Shown here in pieces: positions 57,169 through 64,000 of a DNA stretch of 64,000 nucleotides. Both the position numbers and the translations under genes were made by a program. How positions within the stretch are numbered: position 1 is the stretch's first letter; every line of letters begins with the position of its first letter. Origin of the DNA: Saccharothrix obliqua (GTDB taxonomy: Bacteria > Actinomycetota > Actinomycetes > Mycobacteriales > Pseudonocardiaceae); NCBI RefSeq assembly GCF_019375475.1, contig NZ_JAHXGQ010000001.1:62001-126000 (forward strand), given 5' to 3'. The notes beneath the pieces are model-generated. The model was given only the letters and a program-made list of their open reading frames with translations, made no database searches and was not told the DNA's origin.

Positions 57169-58307
57169 TGAGCGTTGTGCTGCACTGGTTCCTGCCGACC
57201 TCCGGCGACGGGCGGACGGTGGTCGAGCGGTTCCACGCCAACCGCACCCTGGGCGGACCCGCGCCACGCGACCCCGACATCGACTACCTGGCGCAGGTCG
57301 CGGTCGCCGCCGAGCGCAACGGGTTCGCCGGCGTGCTCACCCCCACCGGGACGTGGTGCGAGGACGCGTGGCTCACCACCGCGGCGTTGATCGCGCGCAC
57401 CGACCGGCTCAAGTTCCTGGTGGCGTTCCGGCCCGGCGCCATCTCGCCCACGCTCGCCGCCCAGATGGCGGCCACCTACCAGCGGATCTCCCGCGGCCGG
57501 CTGCTGCTCAACGTCGTCACCGGCGGCGACGCCGTCGAGCAGCGGCGGTTCGGCGACTGGCTCGACCACGACCAGCGGTACGCGCGCACCGACGAGTTCC
57601 TGCACGTGGTGCGGTCGGTGTGGGGAGGGCGGCCGGTCGACTTCACCGGAACGCACTACCGGGTCGCCGGCGCGACGCTCTCCGCGCCGCCGGACCCCGT
57701 GCCCGACGTGTACTTCGGCGGGTCGTCCGAAGCAGCGCTCCCGGTGGCCGCCCGGCACGCCGACGTGTACCTGACGTGGGGCGAGCCGCCGGCGCTGGTC
57801 GCCGAGAAGATCGCCCGCGTGCGGGCGCTGGCCGGTGACCGCGTCGTGCGGTTCGGCATCCGGCTGCACACCATCTCGCGGGACACCTCCGCCGAGGCGT
57901 GGCGGGAGGCGGAGAAGATGCTCGCGGCGCTCGACCCGGCGCAGGTGCGGCGCGCGCAGGAGCAGTTGCGCGCCAGCCAGTCCGTCGGGCAGCAGCGGAT
58001 GCTCGCGCTGCACGGCGGTGACCTGTCGCGAGGGGTGCGCGGGTTGGAGGTGCACCCGGGGTTGTGGGCCGGTGTCGGTCTCGTGCGCGGTGGCGCGGGG
58101 ACGGCGATGGTCGGCAGCCACGCCGAGGTGGCGGATCTCGTGGCGGAGTACCACTCGGTGGGCATCACGGAGTTCGTGTTGTCCGGGTACCCGCATCTGG
58201 AGGAGGCGTACTGGTTCGGGGAAGGGGTGCGGCCGGAGTTGGCGCGACGCGGCCTCCTGGGTGGGGAGGCCGCGTCGTCGCGGCAGGAGTTGGTGTCGTC
58301 GGGCTGA
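57168..58307 (+). CDS. ssuD: FMNH2-dependent alkanesulfonate monooxygenase
   Basis: 379 residues, LLM barrel. LHWFLPTSGDGRTVVERFHANR, PTGTWCEDAWLTTAALIARTDRLKFLVAFRPG (conserved Cys near 62 region), RLLLNVVTGGDAVEQRRFGDWLDHDQRYARTDEF and GGSSEAALPVAARHADVYLTWGEPP all match SsuD. It frees sulfite from alkanesulfonates with oxygen and FMNH2. The NAD(P)H:FMN reductase SsuE is not in the window. Last gene of the operon; convergent with the phosphodiesterase, 7 bp apart. Confidence 0.95.
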   Translation: MSVVLHWFLPTSGDGRTVVERFHANRTLGGPAPRDPDIDYLAQVAVAAERNGFAGVLTPTGTWCEDAWLTTAALIARTDRLKFLVAFRPGAISPTLAAQMAATYQRISRGRLLLNVVTGGDAVEQRRFGDWLDHDQRYARTDEFLHVVRSVWGGRPVDFTGTHYRVAGATLSAPPDPVPDVYFGGSSEAALPVAARHADVYLTWGEPPALVAEKIARVRALAGDRVVRFGIRLHTISRDTSAEAWREAEKMLAALDPAQVRRAQEQLRASQSVGQQRMLALHGGDLSRGVRGLEVHPGLWAGVGLVRGGAGTAMVGSHAEVADLVAEYHSVGITEFVLSGYPHLEEAYWFGEGVRPELARRGLLGGEAASSRQELVSSG

Positions 58308-58314
58308 GCGCTTG

Positions 58315-59418
58315 CTACCGGCTCTCCACCGCCGTGTCCGGGTTGTCCGCGAACACGCCGTCCAACCCGGCGGCGAAGAACCGCGCGTACTCGTCGAACG
58401 CCCGGCCGTAGGCGGACGAGTCGGAGGACGTCCGGAAGTCCGCCGGGAGGAACGCGTTCTCGTTGCGGAACGTCCACGCGTGCACGACCAGCCCGCGCAG
58501 GTGCGCGTCCCGGACGAGGGAGGTGGGTGCCTGGAGGAAACCCTTGGCGTCACGCGGGATCACGAGGTCCTTGGCCGCGCCGACACCGGCGGCGTAGGTG
58601 CGGATCTCGCGGAGGCCGTCGGGCGTGACCAGATCGCGGTAGGTGCGCTTGTCGCCCGCCTTCACGAAGTCGTAGGGCGCGCCGGACGAGTTGACGAGCT
58701 GCACCAGCGGCACGCGCAGGTGCCTCTTGAGCGCCTTGAGGTTCGCGACCTCGAACGACTGCACGTACACGCGGGCGCCCCGGTGGTTGAGGCCGTTGCG
58801 GTTGAGCACGTCGACCAGCTTCGGCTCCAGCGCGAGCCCGGCGTCCTGGAAGTACGTGGGGTGCTTGGTCTCCGGGTAGATGCCGATGTCGCGGCGCAGC
58901 TCGCGGGACAGGCGGCGGGAGAGGTCGATGACCTCCTGGAGCGTGGGGATCTCGTAGCGGCCGTTGTAGAGCGTGTTGCGCGGGCGGGTGTCGGGGATGC
59001 GCTCGGTGGCGCGCAACGTCTTCAGCTCGGCGAGCGTGAAGTCCTCGGTGAACCAGCCGGTGACGGCGACCCCGTCGATCGTCTTGGTGGCCTTGCGGGA
59101 CGCGAACTCCGGCTTCGCGGCGACGTCCGTCGTGCCACCGATCTCGTTCTCGTGCCGCGCGACCAGTTGGCCGTCCTTTGTGGACACCAGGTCCGGCTCG
59201 ATGTAATCCGCGCCCATGCGCGCGGCCAGTTCGTACGCGGCGAGCGTGTGCTCCGGCCGGTAACCGGACGCCCCGCGGTGACCGATGACGATCGGGCCGT
59301 CGGGCCGGTGCGCCGCGGTGGTGTCGCGGTCGCCGAGCGCGGACGTCGGGGGCAGGGTCACCGCCCCGGCCACCGCCAGCGCTGCCAGCGCCGCCCAGGC
59401 GATCCTCGTGCGGGCCAT
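58315..59418 (-). CDS. secreted glycerophosphodiester phosphodiesterase
   Basis: 367 residues from the ATG at 59418 (GGGAGG upstream). Signal peptide RIAWAALAALAVAGAVTLPPTSALG. GDPD catalytic motifs: IGHRGASGYRPEHTLAAYE, EPDLVSTKDGQLVARHE, and the C-terminal FADNPD. TIM barrel with Ca-dependent phosphodiesterase activity; extracellular scavenging of glycerol-3-P from phospholipid headgroups is the usual role. GlpQ-type. Confidence 0.92.
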   Translation of the reverse strand: MARTRIAWAALAALAVAGAVTLPPTSALGDRDTTAAHRPDGPIVIGHRGASGYRPEHTLAAYELAARMGADYIEPDLVSTKDGQLVARHENEIGGTTDVAAKPEFASRKATKTIDGVAVTGWFTEDFTLAELKTLRATERIPDTRPRNTLYNGRYEIPTLQEVIDLSRRLSRELRRDIGIYPETKHPTYFQDAGLALEPKLVDVLNRNGLNHRGARVYVQSFEVANLKALKRHLRVPLVQLVNSSGAPYDFVKAGDKRTYRDLVTPDGLREIRTYAAGVGAAKDLVIPRDAKGFLQAPTSLVRDAHLRGLVVHAWTFRNENAFLPADFRTSSDSSAYGRAFDEYARFFAAGLDGVFADNPDTAVESR

Positions 59419-59530
59419 CGGCCGACCTCCCTGCTGATCTGCGGAACGGACGCGCGGCAGCCTGGTGGTGCGTCGCGAAATCGGCGTCACGGCGGGGTGA
59501 ACGACGTCGCATGGGCAGGTGAACTGCTCC

Positions 59531-61084
59531 CTACTCGCGACTGATGGCCGCCTCCTCCAGGTCGAGTTCGCGGAGCACGCGGAACAACACCTCGTCGTCG
59601 ATCCGCCCGCTGTCCCGGGCCTCCACGAACACCTGCCGCTCGGCGTCGAGCATGGTGCGCCGCAGGCGGCGGTACGAGGCGGCGGGGCTCTCGTCGTCCT
59701 GCCTGCCGAGGCGTTCCCACGCCGCGTTGCCCCGGTGCTGCGCGAGCATCCGGAGCCGCTCCACGACGTGGTCGGGGGTCTGGTCGCCCTCCTCGATCAC
59801 CTCGTTCAAGCGGTCCACGGCCGCCTGCGCGGCGGCGTGCTGCACCTGCGCCTCGGCCAACGCGTCGGCCTGCTCCTCGTCGCCGTGGAACCCGAGCTTG
59901 CGGATCACGAACGGGAGCGTGAGACCTTGGATCAGCAGCGTGCCGACGGTGACCACGAACGCGCAGAAGACGATGACGTCCCGACCGGGCAGCTCCAGCG
60001 GCAGCGCGCTGGCGGCGGCGAGCGACACCACGCCGCGCATCCCGGCCCACGAGAGCACGGTGACCCCGCGCCAACCGGGCGCTCTCTCGCGCTCCCGGAC
60101 GCGTCTGGAGAAGAAGCGCGGCAGGTAGGCGGCGGGGTACATCCAGGCGAAGCGGACGAGGATGGTGGCGACCAGGACGACGGCCGCGCCGGCGGCCAGG
60201 GCCGGGGTGATCTCCACGTCCGCGACGATGGTCTTGAGCTGGAGGCCGATCAGCGCGAAGACGAAGGACTCCAGGAGGACGTCCACCGAGCGCCAGACCG
60301 CGGTGTCCTGGAGGCGGGTGTAGTAGGAGCTTTTCGGGGCCTGGTGGCCGATGTAGAGGCCGGCGACCACCACCGCCAGGACGCCGGACGACTGGAGTTC
60401 CTCGGCGAACAGGTACGCCCCGAACGGGACCAGCATCCCCAGGGCGCTCTCCATGACGCCGTCGTGCATGACCGCCCGGATCTTGCACACGCCGACGCCG
60501 ATGAGCAGCCCGATCACCACACCGCCGCCGGCCGCGATGGCGAACGTGCGCGTGCTGTCCAGCCACGTGGCCGTGGCGCCGAGGGCGGCGGCGATGGCGA
60601 CCTTGTACGCGGTGAGCGCGGTCGCGTCGTTGATCAGGCTCTCGCCGGTGAGCAACGTCATCGTGCGCCTGGGGAGGTTGAGGCGGCGGCCGATCGCCAC
60701 GGCGGCCACCGCGTCCGGCGGCGCCACGACCGCGCCCAGGACGAGGGCGGCGGTCAGCGGGAGGTCGGGGAGGAAGACGTGCGCGATCCAGCCGACGACG
60801 GCCGTCGTGGCCAGCACCAGCCCCACCGCGAGTAGCCCGATCGGGCGCATGTTCGCCCGGATGTTGTGGTAACTGCTGTCCAGGGCCGCCGAGTAGAGGA
60901 GCGGGGGGATGACCAGCACGAGGACCAGCTCGGGTTCCAGCTCGAACTCGGGCAGGCCGGGGATGAAGGACACCACGAGGCCCACCGCGACCAGCACCAG
61001 GGGCGCGGGTGCGGCCACCCGCCTGGCCGCCGCGGTGACCAGCAGGGCGCCCAGCAGGAGCAGGATCAGTTCCGGACCGTGCAT
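59531..61084 (-). CDS. Na+/H+ antiporter, CPA1 NhaP-like
   Basis: 517 residues from the ATG at 61084. About 12 membrane helices; LGAVVAPPDAVAAVAIGRRLNLPRRTMTLLTGESLINDATAL holds the CPA1 ion site (PPDAV then ESLINDAT), and GMRGVVSLAAASALP is conserved. A cytoplasmic C-terminal tail (about 400-517) is helical and regulatory-looking. It is divergent from a UBP zinc-finger gene, starting only 16 bp away. Confidence 0.92.
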   Translation of the reverse strand: MHGPELILLLLGALLVTAAARRVAAPAPLVLVAVGLVVSFIPGLPEFELEPELVLVLVIPPLLYSAALDSSYHNIRANMRPIGLLAVGLVLATTAVVGWIAHVFLPDLPLTAALVLGAVVAPPDAVAAVAIGRRLNLPRRTMTLLTGESLINDATALTAYKVAIAAALGATATWLDSTRTFAIAAGGGVVIGLLIGVGVCKIRAVMHDGVMESALGMLVPFGAYLFAEELQSSGVLAVVVAGLYIGHQAPKSSYYTRLQDTAVWRSVDVLLESFVFALIGLQLKTIVADVEITPALAAGAAVVLVATILVRFAWMYPAAYLPRFFSRRVRERERAPGWRGVTVLSWAGMRGVVSLAAASALPLELPGRDVIVFCAFVVTVGTLLIQGLTLPFVIRKLGFHGDEEQADALAEAQVQHAAAQAAVDRLNEVIEEGDQTPDHVVERLRMLAQHRGNAAWERLGRQDDESPAASYRRLRRTMLDAERQVFVEARDSGRIDDEVLFRVLRELDLEEAAISRE

Positions 61085-61100
61085 GTCGCAATCTTGCGTG

Positions 61101-61373
61101 ATGATGGCCCGCATGACCTGTCGTCACGTCGACGCGTTGCCCGACTCGGTGTCACCCGACACCGTCGAGGGATGCGCGGACTGCCTCGCCGTCGGGGAGC
61201 ACAACTGGGCCCACCTGCGGATGTGCCTCACCTGCGGCCACGTCGCGTGCTGCGACTCCAGCCCGCGTCGGCACGCCACCGCCCACTACCACGCGGAGGG
61301 GCACCCGGTGATGCGCTCGTTCGAGCCGGGAGAGGAGTGGCGGTGGTGTTACGTGGACGTCCGGGTGGTGTGA
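61101..61373 (+). CDS. UBP-type zinc finger protein
   Basis: 90 residues (ATG 61101; MTCRHV at 61113 is an alternative). Zinc ligands in order: CRHVDAL, EGCADCLAVGEHNWAHLRMCLTCGHVACCDSSPRRHATAHYHAEGHPVMRSFE, the ZnF-UBP pattern of cysteines and histidines. Bacterial versions are common in actinobacteria, some beside Na+/H+ antiporters, and do not bind ubiquitin there. Divergent layout suggests shared regulation. It ends upstream of the repeat gap. Confidence 0.9.
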   Translation: MMARMTCRHVDALPDSVSPDTVEGCADCLAVGEHNWAHLRMCLTCGHVACCDSSPRRHATAHYHAEGHPVMRSFEPGEEWRWCYVDVRVV

Positions 61374-61449
61374 GGTGTCGGACGCGCCGGCCTGGGCGCT
61401 GTGAGGTGTCGGGCGCGTCGGCCGGGTGGTCCTGGGGGCTGCCGCCCCA

Positions 61450-61480
61450 CGAAACTTTCAGGGAGCCTGCCTGAAAGATA
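61450..61480 (+). repeat. dyad repeat R6
   Basis: Copy 6, perfect inner arms CTTTCAGG..CCTGAAAG; followed without gap by R7. Confidence 0.85.
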
Positions 61481-61507
61481 ATTTTCAGGGAGGCTCCCTG
61501 AAAGATA
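61481..61507 (+). repeat. dyad repeat R7, shortened
   Basis: Copy 7, 27 bp, directly abutting R6; the arm core TTTCAGGGA / TCCCTGAAA is a 9-bp inverted repeat. Confidence 0.8.
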
Positions 61508-61573
61508 GGGCGCCTGCCCGCCACCGTCTTCCCGTGCTGGCCGGGGGGCGCCCCGGAGGCTGCCGCCGCCCGG

Positions 61574-61604
61574 CGAAACTTTCAGGGAGCCTGCCTGATA
61601 GTTA
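61574..61604 (+). repeat. dyad repeat R8
   Basis: Copy 8, AACTTTCAGG-N7-CCTGATAGTT, 31 bp. Confidence 0.85.
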
Positions 61605-61670
61605 AGGTCCCGCCCTCGCCACTGCCCCTCTGCGCTGGTGGGAGCGGTCCTGGGGGCTGTCGTCGCCCCG

Positions 61671-61701
61671 CGAAACTTTCAGGGAGCCTGCCTGATAGTC
61701 A
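61671..61701 (+). repeat. dyad repeat R9
   Basis: Copy 9, same as R8 except the final bases; the preceding CCTGGGGGCTG motif also precedes R6. Confidence 0.85.
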
Positions 61702-61884
61702 GGGTCCTGGCCGACCGCCGACCGCCGTTCCCGCGCCGGAGGGGCCCGGAGGAGTGAGGACACCCCGGTCCTGTGCCGGCGGGGCGGGCCGCGGCTCCTG
61801 CTGGGGTTGTTGCCGGGTGAGAGCGCATTGGATTAAAAGCGTCCTCGCCGGACGGGCAGACCGCCAAGGAGAACTCGAAAAGCG

Positions 61885-62015
61885 CGTCGTGTTCTCCCCG
61901 TATGACCTGGTCAAGACAACCACCCTCGTTCCCCGGGCGCAAACGAAAAGCGTGTTTGCGCCCGGGGAACGAGCGCGGTTCGCTGGCGCGCAGGCCATAC
62001 GGGGAGAACACGACG
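61885..62015. repeat. nested inverted repeat (large hairpin)
   Basis: Outer arms 61885-61909 and 61991-62015 match over 25 bp with one mismatch; inner arms 61925-61944 and 61954-61973 are a perfect 20-bp match enclosing a 9-nt loop with GAAAAGC. About 15 and 17 unpaired bases separate them. Confidence 0.9.
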
Positions 62016-62143
62016 AGGGCGGGGTGTGTGTGGGTGGTGATTCTTAACAGTCTCTTTAGGTTGTCCCGCTTTTCAGTGTGATGGGTGGCACAGTAGTTTC
62101 TGGTCTTGGGTTTTCCGTGCATACGCGGCACTAAGGGGTGCGC

Positions 62144-64000
62144 GTGTCGATCAAGACGCAGGCTGATGCTGCCGAGTTGTTGGCCTCGTACGACGAGGAA
62201 CGTCCCTCTCGGGTGCTGTCCCGGCGCTGGGACGTCGGGGTTTGGGTGGCGGCGCTCGGGGTGGCGTTGCTGGTGCTCAAGCAGGTGTTCTGGCCCTTCG
62301 CCTCCGGGGGGCAGTTCTACCTGGTCATCTTCTTGGCGTTGACGCTGCCGTTGGTGTTCCTCTGCTATCGGGGGCGGCGGGGGGTGGGGGGTGACCCGGG
62401 GCCCCTCGATTGGGTGTTGGCGGCGGCGGCGTTTGTTGTAGGGGCCTATCCGCTGTTTGGCGGTTTCAACGCCTTTCTCGATCGGCAAGGGCAGTTGACC
62501 GGGCTTGACGTGGTGGCCGGGTCCATCCTGTTGGTGTTGGTGTTGGAGGCTTGTCGGCGTACTACCGGGTGGGTGTTGCCGGTGGTGTGCGGGGCGTTCG
62601 TCGCGTTCGCCTATTACGGTGGATATTTGCCACCTTCGTGGGCGATTGCCCATGCCGGGGTGGATTTCGCGCAGATCATCAACGGTTTCTACAACGACGC
62701 GTCCGGCTTCTACGGCACGCCGTTGGACGTGGCGGCCACGTACATCGTCCTGTTCACGATCTACGGCGCGATCCTCAACGCCTCGGGGGCCGGGTCCTTC
62801 TTCGTCGACATCAGCTTCTCGTTCTTCCGCAGGTCGCGCACCGCGCCGGGGCGCACGGCGGCGGCGGCCGGGTTCCTGCTGGGCACGGTCTCCGGGTCCG
62901 GCACGGCCACGACCGTGTCGCTCGGGGCGGTGGCTTGGCCGATGCTGCGCAAGGCCGGGTACCCCAGGGAAAGCGCGGGCGGGTTGCTCGCGGCGTCGGG
63001 GATCGGCGCGATCCTGTCACCGCCGACCCTGGGCGCGGCGGCGTTCATCATCGCCGAGTACCTGGAGACCTCGTACCTCCAGGTGTTGATCTGGGCGCTG
63101 CTGCCGACGCTGCTCTACTACCTGGGCATCGTGCTGGCGGTCGAGGTGGACGCGCGGCGGTTCGGGGCTCGGGCCGTCGAGGTGGACGCGCCGCGGCCGT
63201 GGGTGTTGATGAAGCGGGGCGGGTACCACTTCCTGTCGTTGGGCGTCATCGTGGTGTTCCTGGCCATGGATGTGCCGGTGTACTCGGCCGTGGTCTACGC
63301 CTCCGGGGTCGCGGCGTTGTTCGCGCTCGTCGCTCGACGTGGTGATGTGCGTGGGTGGCTGCGGGACGTGGCCGACTCGCTCGCGCTGGGTGTTCGCAGC
63401 GCGTTGCCCGTGGTGGCGGTGTGCGCGGCGGCGGGGGTGATCACTTCCACGATCACCAAGACCGGCCTCGGCCAGGAGTTGGCGTCCGCCCTGGTGCGGC
63501 TGGCGGGGTTCGTCTCCAGCGACCCGGCCGTGGTGTTGTTCGTGACGGTGGTGCTGGCGGCGGTCGCGGTGAGCGTGCTCGGGTTGGCGGTCCCGGTCAC
63601 CGCGTCGTTCATCATCTCCTGGGTCGTCATCGGGCCGGCGCTGGTCGAACTGGGCGTGGCGCGTGAAGAGACCGCGATGTTCATCTTCTACTACGCCGTC
63701 CTCTCCGAGGTGACACCGCCGACCGCGCTGGCCGCCGTCGCCGCCGCGGCCATCACCGGCGGTGAAGTCGTGAAAACCATGTGGCGGACGTGGAAGTACA
63801 CGTTGCCCGCCTTCCTGGTGCCGCTGGCCTTCGTGCTCACCGACCACGGGGCCGGCCTGCTCCTGCGCGCGTCCTTCCTGGACGTGCTCTGGGTTTTCGC
63901 CGTGTCCGCGGTGGGCGTGGCGGCGCTGGCCGCCTGCACCGGGGGATGGCTGTTCGGACCCGCCCGGTGGCCGGAGCGGGTGCTCCTCCTGCTCGCCGCG
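62144..64000 (+). CDS. TRAP transporter fused permease (4TM/12TM), 3' end missing
   Basis: GTG at 62144 with AGGGG 6 nt upstream; the frame stays open for 619 codons to the last base, so the 3' end is cut. Residues 1-40 are cytoplasmic, the next four helices correspond to the DctQ part and the rest to DctM (GFLLGTVSGSGTATTVSLGA, AASGIGAILSPPTLGAAAF and SEVTPPTALAAVAAAAITGG). Fused TRAP permeases use a TAXI- or DctP-type binding protein; none is upstream here, so it may lie beyond the window. It should import carboxylates driven by ion gradients. Confidence 0.9.
   Translation, partial: MSIKTQADAAELLASYDEERPSRVLSRRWDVGVWVAALGVALLVLKQVFWPFASGGQFYLVIFLALTLPLVFLCYRGRRGVGGDPGPLDWVLAAAAFVVGAYPLFGGFNAFLDRQGQLTGLDVVAGSILLVLVLEACRRTTGWVLPVVCGAFVAFAYYGGYLPPSWAIAHAGVDFAQIINGFYNDASGFYGTPLDVAATYIVLFTIYGAILNASGAGSFFVDISFSFFRRSRTAPGRTAAAAGFLLGTVSGSGTATTVSLGAVAWPMLRKAGYPRESAGGLLAASGIGAILSPPTLGAAAFIIAEYLETSYLQVLIWALLPTLLYYLGIVLAVEVDARRFGARAVEVDAPRPWVLMKRGGYHFLSLGVIVVFLAMDVPVYSAVVYASGVAALFALVARRGDVRGWLRDVADSLALGVRSALPVVAVCAAAGVITSTITKTGLGQELASALVRLAGFVSSDPAVVLFVTVVLAAVAVSVLGLAVPVTASFIISWVVIGPALVELGVAREETAMFIFYYAVLSEVTPPTALAAVAAAAITGGEVVKTMWRTWKYTLPAFLVPLAFVLTDHGAGLLLRASFLDVLWVFAVSAVGVAALAACTGGWLFGPARWPERVLLLLAA

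Larger units (their letters stand above)
61374..62143. other. 770-bp gap with repeats and a nested hairpin
   Basis: Holds a 24-bp imperfect tandem pair beginning at 61369 and 61401, dyad copies R6-R9, and the 131-bp nested hairpin at 61885. No credible protein gene. The promoter for the TRAP permease is likely after 62016. Confidence 0.75.

Overview
High-GC actinobacterial chromosome, most consistent with the Pseudonocardiales (Saccharothrix/Actinosynnema/Lentzea-like). This is inferred from GTG-rich starts, TANNNT -10 boxes placed so close to start codons that transcripts look leaderless, an ESX-type secreted-protein cassette, HspR/HAIR heat-shock control, and a gene set that matches the Mycobacterium tuberculosis Rv0321-Rv0385 neighbourhood gene for gene. 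No 16S sequence is present, so the genus is not proven. The window is mostly core chromosome. No prophage, integrase, transposase, CRISPR array or biosynthetic gene cluster was seen.

Layout. 1-9.1 kb: a VanW-domain protein cut by the window edge, a DUF1206 membrane protein, a FadE5-type acyl-CoA dehydrogenase, LuxR, OhrR/MarR and HxlR regulators, an imine-reductase-like enzyme, a PIN toxin/HTH antitoxin pair and tRNA-Gly(CCC). 9.1-17.2 kb: dcd, a cation-diffusion transporter, a sortase-type surface protein, an EtfD-like Fe-S oxidoreductase, an SMR efflux protein with its TetR regulator, and a DUF4097 lipoprotein. 17.3-26.9 kb: the chaperone block dnaK-grpE-dnaJ-hspR and clpB, with HAIR operators in front of dnaK and clpB. 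Between them lie a globin-reductase, a phased array of DnaA-box-like sequences and two VOC proteins.

27-38 kb: an EspC/WXG100-like secretion cassette, pyrE, a TrmH-type RNA methyltransferase, a GH76 glycosidase, a LacI-PfkB-P-loop kinase cluster with its operator, DedA and a GlcD-like oxidase. 39-48 kb: a chitinase, a second DedA, a ROK kinase-nagA operon (N-acetylglucosamine use), a 14-bp tandem array, an ECF sigma factor and several oxidoreductases. 48-54.5 kb: fba, DUF3151, an FUSC-like membrane protein, a secreted HNH nuclease and purA. 54.5-64 kb: a sulfonate transport and desulfonation operon preceded by a 26-codon leader peptide, a secreted glycerophosphodiesterase, an Na+/H+ antiporter divergent from a UBP zinc finger, a 770-bp repeat-filled gap, and a fused TRAP permease running off the end.

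The most unusual material is non-coding: a nine-copy 27-31 bp dyad family in three intergenic clusters, a nested 131-bp hairpin, four DnaA-box-like motifs at exact 21-bp spacing, and the 14-bp array. From recalled M. tuberculosis gene order, the block from the globin-reductase to purA appears exactly inverted relative to the dnaK operon.
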